64,000 nt of DNA from Calliphora vicina (Eukaryota > Arthropoda > Insecta > Diptera > Calliphoridae), in NCBI RefSeq assembly GCF_958450345.1, contig NC_088784.1, forward strand, positions 78,393,747 through 78,457,746. Reading direction: 5' to 3'. Shown piece after piece: positions 48,261-59,159 of this stretch (position 1 is the first letter of the stretch; each line of letters starts with the position of its first letter). A program made the position numbers and the translations under genes. The notes under the pieces were generated by a model, which was given only the letters and a program-made list of their open reading frames with translations, made no database searches and was not told where the DNA came from.

Positions 48261-48816
48261 GTGTACATATGTAAATATTTTTTTTCAAAATATATGTATA
48301 ATTTATTTTTAATTTACAGCTGTTTGTCAAAATTCACTACAAATTTTGTTTTTGTTTCAAAGTAAACAAAAATTTTTTCAATCATTTAAAAAATTGTTTG
48401 ATTTTATAAAAAAATTCAAACAAAATTTTAATAAAGAAAATATTTTGTTATGTACAAGTGTTGTCTATTATTTTTAATATTATAAAAATGTATCACAAAA
48501 TGAAAACGTACTTGATTTTATGTACATTATGTTAAAAGATTTACAAAACAAATAGACGTTTCCCATTATTAAAAAAAGTTGTTAGCATTGTTAACCATAA
48601 AATTTGAAACCAATTAAAATATTTATAAAACCAAATAAACTAAATAATAAAATACAAATCTGATTTTAAACATGCATATGTTTGAAAATATTTTAGTCAT
48701 AATTTTTTCTGTGTATAGGAAATAGACTTTAAGAAAATAAAATTTGTGAGACTGTTGGAATATAAATATAGTTGTACAAATAAAAATATTTCAATGAATT
48801 TGTTATTAAAAGTATA

Positions 48817-49749
48817 ACTTAAAAATGCGGGATTTTTTTAAATATTTAGCTTTGATTATGAAAAAGTGGCTACGACCATTTCCCATCTTTCTGGCAAGAT
48901 ATGGATCCCGAGCCAAAGTAACTGCTCATCTTTTGAGGCCAAGAACGAATCAAGCCAATATCAGATATTCTGTTCTAAAGTGAAGAATATCCCAGAGAAA
49001 GTGTTCCTCATCCATCAAGACAAATAGTAGTCGGGCGGTGCACGGTCTAGACTATTAAGCGGGTAAGGCAAAACTTCTCAACCACTTCATTCTAAATACG
49101 TTTTAACAGATATTGCAACACGAGGCCGAGCATTTTTCGCCCAATACTCGCTTCAAACGAATCAATTGCGTTCGATACAAATTCCCTTTGTTAGTCTGTT
49201 CAGATTACAGCAGCCCTTTTCAGACCCTTTTGCTCCCACTAAATACAGAGAATTACCTTAGCGCCATATTTGACTTTGGTGTCGATTCGGTTGGTCGGCC
49301 GGGCTTCACAAATCTCTTACGCTTCGGTTTATTGTAGTGGATGCATTTTTAATCGCAAGTAATGATTCGGTACAAAAATGATTGCAAAATCGTCTTTCAA
49401 GGTCTATCGGCATCAATTCGTATGGTACCCAATTTCACTGCTTTTGGGTGAATACCGCTGCTCGCAAACGTTTTGAAACGTCTCACATTGAAACAAGCTT
49501 TGGAGAGTAATCGGTGTGCTGTAACTGCACTTTTTTTCAAATTAAATAAGTAAAGCTAAACTTCCCGCATGTGACGATTTGTTATTAGAAAATTCCACAT
49601 CTTCGAAGCAAAAAAAAACTTTGTTGTTTACACTATAATGTTCAATAACTAAATGGGAATAAATGAAAAATATGTGCCATTCGAAATGACATTTAAGTTA
49701 TTGGAAACAAAAACCGTGGCCAAAAAAGGAGGGCCCGCATTTTAAAGTC
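48817..49749 (-). mobile_element. Mariner copy 3, inactive
   Basis: TIRs AACTTAAAAATGCGGG and, inverted, CCCGCATTTTAAAGT. Minus-strand remnants parallel copy 1 (the MLPER equivalent at about 48895, the RPGRPT region near 49300). Heavily mutated and internally rearranged. Confidence 0.75.
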
Positions 49750-50443
49750 TTATACCCAATATAATACTTGTCTTATAAAATAAAAGGAAATGTTGTTTAT
49801 TTCACTAAACAAGATTGTTTATTTCTATGAGATAAGCATCTCGTAAAGTTAAATGCTCTGATGCTTTTGTGCGCAGGGCTAAAGGTAATGCTGGGTTGAA
49901 GTTGTATAAAGTTCAGAAAGATCCAGATCGCAATGTGACATCAGGCACTATAGACACAGAAATATATATTACGGAGTTTATCGTTCTTTGCCGGATTTGA
50001 CATCATGACAATAAGGAAAAAAGCCCCTAGAGTGGTATCAAACAGTAGAGTAAGTTCGGGTAATGTGGTATACCTATTTTTTATTTGACTATAATTTTTA
50101 GAATATTAATTCGATTGGAACAGTTTTCAGCTGGTGTTTTGCTACAAGTGTTAGGTTTATATCCATGAAAGTAAAAAAGTCTTTTAATTTCAAGTTTCAG
50201 AGAAATTTGCGAAAAAGAGAAAACACCCATAAACAAGCTATTGAAAAAATTGGCTGGTAATGTGGTACACCATGTTCTTTTAATATTGTATACCAAACCG
50301 CATAACCGATACATAGTATTTTAATTTTTAAATGAGTTGCGTTTTATTTAAATCATCTTTAATGGATGCGGTTAAAGTTGGCGGCTGACCAAGCTTACCA
50401 GAAGCTCCTCAATACATTATTCGCTTAGTAGGAGGCACTCCAC

Positions 50444-51365
50444 AGTGTGGTAGATCGCAAATCTAACTGGACAAAATTAATAAAACACGTTGGGTTCACT
50501 TCTCACTTATGAATCATATACAAAATTAGTTCAAATATATAAACGATTATAAAAAACCAACTTTTTTTCGCAATGTATTTTGGGAGTTTTTTGCCATTCT
50601 TCAAAAATTTTCTTTCATGAAAAAGTAGAAGTCATACTGGAAAAGTGAAAAAATTTATGGCGGTAGCAAGAATGCGCAAGATGTTTTTGATTTACCTTGA
50701 AGTGAACACTAGAAAGATTAACTCAAATATAGTTTTACACGGAAACTATCCGGAATAAACAGCTTTAACTCTACTTGAAAAAAGGAAAAATTTTATTTTT
50801 TCTTTGTGTAGGTCATACTGGAAAAGTGAAAAAAAATGTATGGCGGTCGCAAAAATGCGCAAGATGTTTTTGATTTACCTTAAAGTGAACACTTGACAGA
50901 TTAATCCAAATATAGTTTTACAGCGGAACTATGCGTAGTAAACAGCTTTATATCTACTTGTAAAAAGGAAATATTTTATTTTTTCCAATTTCTGATCTTC
51001 TCACAAGAAATATTTTTTTTTAATAGTTACAATGGAAATAATTAAATGAAAATTGTTGCATATTTCCTTGAAATGCAGCTTAATAATAATATAAAAAAAT
51101 TATGACAATAAAATCACCGTAGCCTTTTTAATCATAAACCAAAGTCACACAAAAAATACACTTCTCTTTGAAATCTTAATGTACCTGTTGACAACAACTG
51201 ACTTTAAAGCTTAGTTTTTCCTAATCGGAGCTAAAAACCAAAAAAACAAAAAACATGAATTACAGTTCCCTATTGTATTGAGAAGCTCATTAAATGATCA
51301 GAAGGAATGTTGCCAGACATTTATTTTTTAATTTTGTCCAGCTAGATTTGTGATTTACCACAGTG
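50444..51365. mobile_element. 0.9-kb TIR element with CAGTG ends
   Basis: About 40-bp inverted ends: CAGTGTGGTAGATCGCAAAT at left, and at right the complement of CACTGTGGTAAATCACAAAT. Flanks GCACTC and GCACTG suggest an imperfect target duplication, hAT-like. Internal 181-bp duplication (50631-50811 and 50812-50990) including GGAAAAGTGAAAAAA and GCGCAAGATGTTTTTGATTT. No ORF. 49750-50440 upstream shows nothing. Confidence 0.65.
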
Positions 51366-51399
51366 TGCACTGGAGACAAATCCATCCAACTGTCCAGAA

Positions 51400-52430
51400 C
51401 TTTGGCTTGTGTAAAGGTATTGGGCTATTGTAAGAAAATAATTAAAGAACAAAGGAAAGGTATCCCAGAATATGTTCGATTTTCAGCGTAAGTGGCTCAA
51501 CTCGTTCAAAAACGTAACGGAAGCAACTATAAAATCTTTAAAGGGAGGATTTTCGAAAAAAAGTGAATAAATTTATAAAGGGTGGCCAAAAATTATATTT
51601 TCTCTTTAGCCTTTTCTCTTGTAGTTTAGAAAATTCAGATTTATTACAATTTTTTGTGTGATTAACCTCACTGTGCAGCAGTAGTTTCTTACAGAGTACA
51701 TGCTCTGAGGTTTCGACCTGAAAGCTCAATTCCTCAAACCCCTGGCAGCATTATCCGCAACGTACTGTTGGTAGCAAAGACCAAAGTGTCCAGTTACCAT
51801 CATGTAAGTAGTCTAAGTTCTCCCTTATTGAGAGTAGCAGCATCTGGTATTTTATTTTGGTCGGATAGATAAATCGTTTAGCTTAACCAAGTATCCGGAG
51901 TTTTCTAAGATATATTCCATTAAGTATTCCAAATAAGTGTTCCAGACGCATACAAGTTCATGCATAAAAATATTATTGACTAAGCAATCAGCTCCTACAT
52001 TACCAAAGTGGACATCTTGGCCCAGTATCTACCACAATGTTAACAAACATTTTAATCTGAAATATTGAAGAATACTTTCCCTTGAATATTACCATTTGAA
52101 AATGTATCTGTTTGGATCGGACCGTGAACCATACATCCACATACTGCCTAGGTTCGATTGGAGCACTGGGCTCTATATCCAGATATCTCCGGTAAGAGAA
52201 TTATACCATAACAAGCTTTTCCATTATCAAGGTGGAATGGACAAACGGACAGGTTTTCATATCCAATAAAGACCTAGCTGTGATCTGATCAAGTTTTCGT
52301 CAGCATATCAAGGCGGCGTAAGTCAATTTGGTTTACAGCGATTGACTCTTTTGATAGTACTGGGCATATTGCTATTGCAGCTTAGGGCTTTACCCAGAAT
52401 AACAGATATCCGTCAGCAGAATTTTTAAAT
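51400..52430 (-). mobile_element. Probable decayed LINE 3' region
   Basis: Minus-strand reading in several frames gives short blocks like LINE RNase H and C-terminal Cys/His region (VETSEHVLCKKLLLHSEVN near 51700; VHGPIQTDTFSNGN near 52110). Too broken for certainty. Confidence 0.35.
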
Positions 52431-52629
52431 ATATTTAGTAAACACGATTTCACTTTACAGTAATTAGAAAAAAACTTTTCAAACAAGTCTATCTAAGTTT
52501 CAAATTTCTATTTAAATAGAAATAAAATTGCTGAAATAATTTTGAAACATTTACCATCGGAAAACTCGAAAATACGTACATATATTTTCTATACCATAAA
52601 ACTCTTTTAGCGAAATAATTAAAACCAAA

Positions 52630-53237
52630 ATGGTAAGTACTAAATTTAGCCATAAAATAAAAACTATTCTTCACAAATCACAATTTGTCTCTAAATTCAG
52701 AATACTAACGATACAAAGGAACAAACTCAATATGAAACATCATCTAGCGAAAGCAACGTGCCATTTATACCCATAACACCCAAATCATCTGAAGAAGCTT
52801 CCTATAAAGAACAGCGACCTCAAAATAACAAGCCAGTGGCCACAAAAACCATGATGCAACGAGCCATAAAAGCTTTATCTACAAACTCACGCAAAGGTTT
52901 CTCGCTTGCCGGTATACGGAAATATATTTTGCAGAATTTCTTACACACTGCAGGTGATCTGAAGCACCGCATGCCTTTTATGAAAAAATTCTTTAAGGCT
53001 GCGCTGGAAACGGGTGAGGTAGTGAGCGTTAAGGGGACTGGTTTAACTGGTTCATTTAGAGTTCCTCCGACAAGTCCGTTGCATGAAAATGCCAAAAAAA
53101 ACAAAGAGCAAAATGAAAAGAAATTAAAGAAAAAAACTGCAAAGACAATTGTAAAGCAGCTCAAGACAATGCGGGGTCCAGCTCTCAAGCCTAAGAAAGT
53201 AAAAAAAGTCAAACGGATATTTTCAGCCCAAATGTGA
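52630..53237 (+). CDS. Linker histone H1 variant, intron-containing
   Basis: Two coding exons: 52630-52632 (only the ATG, then donor GTAAGT) and 52701-53237 (acceptor AAATTCAG), 179 residues. Residues 2-50 are polar, with an acidic Ser/Glu patch (YETSSSES). Residues 50-122 match the H15 winged-helix globular domain: MMQRAIKAL, GFSLAGIRKYI, MPFMKKFFKAALETGEVV and VKGTGLTGSF align with fly H1 helices and the basic wing. The Lys-rich tail is only about 57 residues, shorter than canonical insect H1 (about 250 residues in all). Intron and polyadenylation signal (AATAAA near 53275) indicate a replication-independent variant, perhaps germline or early-embryo, acting in chromatin compaction; that role is inference. 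Confidence 0.88.
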
Positions 53238-54524
53238 ATCATGTTATTTTGTTTAATCAAGTTTTTTATTTTTAATAAAATCATTATATTTTTATACGTT
53301 TAAATCACACAGGTCGAAAATGATTTTGACTTTTCAATGAGTACTACATATAATTGCATATTACTTGGAAGTTGTTTAGTAATGACAATGAACTAGTTAA
53401 GAGTCATAGAATTTGAATACATAATTCCATAATATTCATACAAATATATTAGATTTCCTAAGCTTTTTCTGGCTAAACGAATTACTCCCAAGAAATCAAA
53501 GAATGTTTCTGCAAATATCATAAAATTTATAATTTATTTTCGCTATAACCGTTGCCTATTTAAAAATAAACAACCACTTGTTGCTCATAAAGATGCCTTA
53601 TTTCAAATTAAATGAACTATTTAGTTTTTGCATTAAATTTTCCTTTCACTAATGCAAAATATTTCAATTAAGGAAAGGGCACTATTGCCAAAAACTAAAT
53701 TAATGAAATAAGAAGCAAAAAAAAAGAAGAGCACAACAACAATACAATGTCGACAAAAATAAAATTTGAAATTGAATATAAAATTCAGCAAATAACTACA
53801 ATAATGAACAACAGCTAGAAAATACGGGCCAAAGAACAAAATACAAATGAAAAGAATAGAAAAGAAACGTCATCAAATGAAAAAAATAGAAAATTGTAAA
53901 AAAAAATCAACAAGGAATCGAGACTGAATAGAATGTACCCTAAAATTGGCTGAGCGTTCCTATTTAAGGACATTATTTTGAGGTTCTGGAAATGTAATGC
54001 ATTTTTAACTTGTTATAATAAGTTGCTTCTCTTTCAATTTATATGGAATAGCACAAATTTATCGAAAATTTCCACAACCCTTTTACATGTGGCGTTAAAT
54101 TGCCTTGGCATTCAAATAACCCAATAAATTTAAAACAATTGTGTAAAATGTCTCATGCGGTAATTTAATTGTTTCGTGGGCTGTGGATAGTTGAAACCAT
54201 ATGTCGTCCCCATAAATATCATCCAATTTAGTGAGAATGAACTCTGTTAATATATCGCTATATCCAGCACTAGTCGAAATCAATGTTTTACAAGGCTCAT
54301 TTGCATAAAAATATGGTTTAATTATACATCCTGCATAGCGTTCCTAATTTCCGAGACTTTTTCCCTCCCCAGGAGGAAATTCAAATTATTTTTCATTTCC
54401 AGGAATTTTTTAACACTAAATTAAAACAAAAACCAGTAAAGTTTTTTTTAGACTTTTCCCAGGGTTTCATAAAAAAGAAGTATAAAATATCAATATTTAT
54501 TATACAATATTAGTCTAACCTTTT
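53238..54524. other. Intergenic, with a mariner-like remnant
   Basis: AT-rich. At 54290-54090 (minus) YSDILTEFILTKLDDIYGDD, then IWFQ, HETIKLP and LLGYLNAK, corresponds to the mariner-family segment around WFQQDGA...FLWGYLK, with an internal deletion. Nothing else recognised. Confidence 0.55.
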
Positions 54525-55165
54525 CATACCCTTCACCTTCGTGAGAAGGGTATATATAAGTTTGTCATTCCGTTTGTAATTTCTACATTTTTCATTTCCG
54601 ACCCTAAAAAGCCATGTCCGTCTGTCTGTCTGTCTGTTGAAATCAATTTTCTGAAGACCCCAGATATTTTCGGGATCCAAATCTTCAATAATTCTGTCAG
54701 ACATGCTTTCGAGAAGTTTGCTATTTAAAATCAGCAAAATTGGTCCATAAATAACGGAGATATGAGCAAAAAACCGGGACAACCTCGATTTTTGACCTAT
54801 TTTTGATCTATATCTGGATTACTAAATCATTAATATAGACAATATGGATATCTAATGATAGATATTTTATAGACCTTTGCAACGACGTACATATATAAGT
54901 TGGACCTACAATGGGTCAAAATCGGGAAAAATATATTTTCATCAAACAATCTTTTTTGTCATACATTTTTATTCAAAAAAAAAAAAAAATTTGGAAAAAA
55001 CTTTTTTTAAAAAAAAATTAAAAAAAAAATTTGAAAAACAATTAAAAAAAAATTAAATTTTGTTTACCTAAAAATATTTTAAAAAAAAATTATTTTAAAG
55101 TATAATTTGGTGAAGGGTATACATATAAGATTCGGCACAGCCGAATATAGCTCTCTTAATTGTTT
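54525..55165 (+). mobile_element. R2-family repeat
   Basis: CATACCCTTCACC start, GTCTGTCTGTCTGTCTG run, GGACCTACAATGGGTC block, hairpin ATTCGGCACAGCCGAAT, end CTCTTAATTGTTTT. Confidence 0.8.
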
Positions 55166-55563
55166 TCTAATTCAATAGTTGCATTTGGTCAACAAATGTA
55201 CTATATGCTCAATTAACCCTTTGATGTCAAATGTTGCTTATAGGCAACATTGTATATTTTCGGTCATAGTTCCTACAGTTTCAGGTATTTTTGCTGACGG
55301 TTTTTTTCCAACTGAAACTAATATATGTGAGCATTCGTTTATGAAGTTACATTTTTAAAAGCTTTACAAGTGTTCATTTGCGAGCTAGTTGAAGTGGTGT
55401 TCAGACGTGTGCAAAAGAAAGTGGAATAAGTTGTTCTACAAAAATTGAAATAAGAACTAATCACGCATGATTTTTTTTTATAAAAAGTGAATTTTACTAT
55501 AAATAACAGATAAGAAAATTAAATAATAGCTTTGTTCAATAACTAAAAGTTTGTTACTTGTTA

Positions 55564-55717
55564 AGCTACGTATACACGGTTGTCAGATTGTCAGGAACAT
55601 GCTCAGAAAATGGTTAACACAACCATTAGAACTTATGTTGAAACATATGGGTGTTAACCATTTATTGAACATTTTCTGACAATATTGTAAGAATATGACA
55701 ACTGTGTGTACGTAGCT
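55564..55717. mobile_element. 154-bp MITE with TTA target duplication
   Basis: Ends AGCTACGTATACACGGTTGTC and, inverted, AGCTACGTACACACAGTTGTC. TTA on both sides (55561-55563, 55718-55720). The 3-bp TWA duplication is typical of PIF/Harbinger MITEs. Confidence 0.8.
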
Positions 55718-56924
55718 TTAGTAACAATTGTTACTGGAAAAGCGTTCATTAACTCAAAAAACTTTCAAGTAGAGCAAAAATCAAAAGCGTATAAATTTTA
55801 CAGACTGTTCTCTCGTTGCAAACTATTACAAGTCTTGTTTTGAACTCGTAATTGTTAGCAGCTTATATTTCATATGTTTTGTGTTATTATTTATTTATTT
55901 TTGTGGTGAAAAAATGTAAAAAAAAGAATTTAAAAATTTAAATTGAAGAAAATGTGAGTATTTTACATTTTAAAAGGAATAAAATAAGAAAATTGTGTGT
56001 ATAAAACAATTGTTACTGGAAAAGCGTTCATTTACTTTTTACTATTTTTGAGAATTTAAGAGAGTAATTTTGTTAATTTTGATTTTATTCTCTCGTTGCA
56101 AGTATTTACTGGGAAAGTAAATGAACAGACCTAATGTTTGCAAAACTTTAAAAAAAAAAATAATTTTATGTCAGGAATTTTATTAACACAATGTTGCTTA
56201 TAAGCAGCATTTGTCCATAGTAGTAATTATTTTTTTTCTGAAATTCGCCCATATGGTCTCACTATTAAAACAGATAATCGATTTCGATTGGAAAATTCTG
56301 ATGATGCAGAAGGTGAAGAAGAAGAAAAATTATAATTTGGAGAGAGTAATTGATCAGGTAGCTGAAAATCCAGTTTCAGAATGCAAACGCTGATGTCGTA
56401 AACAAAAGAAGTATATGAATATACCTCGATCAAGACAGAAAAACGAAACATATCTCACGAAGCATATCAATTGATGATAGCAAACGAGCTTCTACACGCA
56501 TCTGATATTACGCCAATAAACCAACGCAAAAGAGGTCGTCCATCGGCAATTCCTTCAAGCATGCAATCAGTCACCATCGTCTCCAGCACCATCTAACATT
56601 GCAAACGTTTCATCACAAGGTTCATCGTCGTCAACAAAACGATCATACGTGTCAGAACCTCCAAAATCCATGCGTCTTGATCAAGCCGGTCATTGGGTTG
56701 AATGGTGAGCAAAAGGAAGGTGTAGATTATCCCAGACCGGTATTCCAAAATCTAAATGTTCAAAATGTAAGGTACACTTATGTTGCAAGCCACAAACAAA
56801 TTTGGGGGATTCAAACGGTCTCCTATTAACTCGTATTGTCATAATGTCCTAAAATATTTTTTTAGTTTAAACAAATTTTTGTTGGGTTTCAAACAAAAAA
56901 GTTATAAACTAATACATAAGTATT

Positions 56925-57686
56925 TATACCCTACACCACCATAGTGGGGAGGGTATTATGCGTTTGTGCAGATGTTTGTAACGCCCAAAAATATTGGTCT
57001 AACACCCACCTTAAAGTATACCGATCGACTTAGAATCACTTTCTGAGTCGATTAAACGATGTCCGTCCGTCCGTCCGTCTGGTTGGCTGGCTGGCTGTCC
57101 ATGTAAACCTTGTGCGCAGAGTACAGGTTTGATTATATTTCAATTTTGAAGATATTTCGATCAAATTTGGTACATATTACTTTTTCGGCCCAAGGACCAA
57201 GCCTATTGAAACTGGCTGAAATCGGTCCATTATTTCACCTAGCCCCCATACAAATGTCCCCTCGAAATTGGACTTTATCGGTCATAAATGTTTAATTTAT
57301 CTATGTATCTACACAAATTTCGCTCCAAATAAGTTTTATATATACAAAATTCATGTCACCAAATTTTGTTACGATCGGTCCATAATTAGTCATAGCTCCC
57401 ATATAGACCCGCTTCCGAAAATCACTTTAACGTGCATAAATCACTTAAAAATTTTCGTATACACACAAAATTCAACATAAATAACTTTCATATAGACATA
57501 AATCACACGACCTAATTTTATGGTGATCGGTCCATAATTGATCATAGCTCCCATATAAGGCCCCTTCGAAAAATCACTCAAAAATATAAATTATTGATAT
57601 TTTAAAAGAAAAATATTTTTACTCATTTACTTGGTGTAGGGTATTATATGGTCGGGCTTGACCGACCATACTTTCTTACTTGTTTT
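56925..57686 (+). mobile_element. R1-family repeat, most complete copy
   Basis: TATACCCTACACCACCATAG start, CCGATCGACTTAGAATCACT, CCGTCCGTCCGTCCGTCTGG run, several GATCGGTCCATAATTAGTCA blocks, hairpin GGTCGGGCTTGACCGACC, TTTCTTACTTGTTTT end. Inserted in the piggyBac element and flanked by inverted copies of that element's 3' region. Confidence 0.8.
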
Positions 57687-58544
57687 TTACTATGTTTATT
57701 GGCTTGTCATAAAATAACAATTTTTTTGTTTGCACCACAACAAGAATTTTTTTAAACTAAAAAGATATTTTAGGACATTATGACAATACGACCTAATAGC
57801 AGACCGTTTGAATCCCCCAATTGTCTTGTTTCATATCACACATAAAATGTATTAAAATTAATAAAAATAACATGAAATATCAATATTTGTTTGTGTTTTA
57901 AAATGTACTACAATGGCTCAAAGTTGCTTATAAGCAACATCCCATAACGGTAAAGCCATACGTGATAGAGGCTTGTCAGTTTATATTCAAGGCTCAACCA
58001 ATGTCCTAACTTATTCAAAATATTTTTATCTACGACAACTTTAATTCTGACATCAAAGTGTTAAAAAAGGGTCGTATTTCCATCCTAGCAATAATGTAAT
58101 AATTCCTTTAAGAACATAAACTTTCTATTTGATTCATTCTTAGTGGCAGAATTTTTCTGCTGTGATTGAAAAATTATAGTTAAGTGAAAAGAATTCGATT
58201 ATTGTAACCGTAATGCTTGTTTGCCAACTGACTATCTCTTACTAAAACCGAAAAAAATGGATGGATATAATGGAATCATTCAACTAGCAACATATCTGGC
58301 CGGCACAACGAATCTGAATATTGTAACTGAATGTAGAAAACTTATAAATAAATTCCCGAAAATTACCGACAAAAATTTCCAAAACAAATATTTCCGGGAA
58401 AATTTCTTCTGGTAGGATCCATACTTCAGCATAAAATCCGCACCGAACAGGTGCAAGAATGGTTTTCGTTGAATTAATTTTTCGACTAAACCCGAAATGG
58501 GAGAATCCATATATAAAAACGGACAAAAAACTGCTATTCTTCGA

Positions 58545-59152
58545 TTTTAATGAAATTTAACACACGTCTACAAATTGATGAAGTCGATCACTTGGTCGCT
58601 TTACCGCTACCCTGCTGTAAGTCAATAATACAGCGTAAATTATTTGAGTCTGCTCAGCTCAGATGGTCTAATTTGACAAATTGCTCGATATCGAGACTCA
58701 CATGGCGCGTTTTTGACCATCATAGGTCAATGTCCCTCACGGGGCTACCTCGGGCTAGCCTACAAGCTCTGATATCAGTGCTCACGGGGCACTGCTTGAT
58801 AGGTTCGCATGCTAGGAGTCTGAATACTCCATATAATGACTTCTGTAAGAGTTGCCACGATGAAGACGAGGATGAGAAGATTGAACATCTCTCTGTCTTT
58901 GCCCTGCCGTAGCAGGGAATCGGACTGCGACAATAGGTAGTCCATTTTTGCACGACCTAGCGGATCTACTCTGGATATGAGGAGGATGGATTCGTTCATT
59001 CGTCCGTCAGGTTGGTTCGGCATTGAACCCAGTTCTGACATGTGAAGGACCTCTTAAGGTCCTGAAGGTCCTAAAGGTTCACACAAAGGGACGAATTCAT
59101 GAACCCAAGTGAGCTGGTTGATACTAGCTGCCTTTATAACCTAACCTAACAC
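58545..59152 (+). mobile_element. LINE 3' end (I/R1/LOA-type)
   Basis: The ORF at 58550-58912 carries the C-terminal domain of I/R1/LOA-group elements: LRWSNLTNCSISRLTW, LTGLPRASLQALISVLTGH, CLIGSHA then PYNDFCKSC (58760-58850). It ends in TAACCTAACCTAAC, a typical LINE tail of this group. 5' truncated; frameshift near 58910. 58065-58540 upstream shows nothing recognised. Confidence 0.8.
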
Positions 59153-59159
59153 ACATATT

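Larger units (their letters stand above)
46893..48713. mobile_element. 1.8-kb TA-flanked element with a satellite core
   Basis: Inverted ends CACAGAGAAAA (left) and TTTTTTCTGTG (right), TA at 46891-46892 and 48714-48715. The arms are AT-rich; the core holds the 31-bp tandem array and gene-like sequence. Similar plan to 1176-3818: TA target, CAC start, repetitive arms, genic core. Confidence 0.55.
55217..58060 (+). mobile_element. piggyBac-like element with TTAA duplication
   Basis: TIRs CCCTTTGATGTCA and, inverted, CACTTTGATGTCA, flanked by TTAA at 55213-55216 and 58061-58064. A palindromic motif ATGTTGCTTATAAGCAACAT recurs near both ends and at 56191. Transposase remnants: ITPINQRKRGRPSAIP (about 56510-56560) and the Cys-rich C-terminal region GRCRLSQTGIPKSKCSKC then KVHLCC (56720-56800). 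The catalytic core is missing, so it is non-autonomous. It hosts a MITE and an R1 copy. Confidence 0.8.

Noticed and set aside
52820..53284. 154-codon minus ORF over the H1 gene
   Set aside because: Antisense shadow of the Lys-rich H1 exon (Lys codons read as Phe/Leu).
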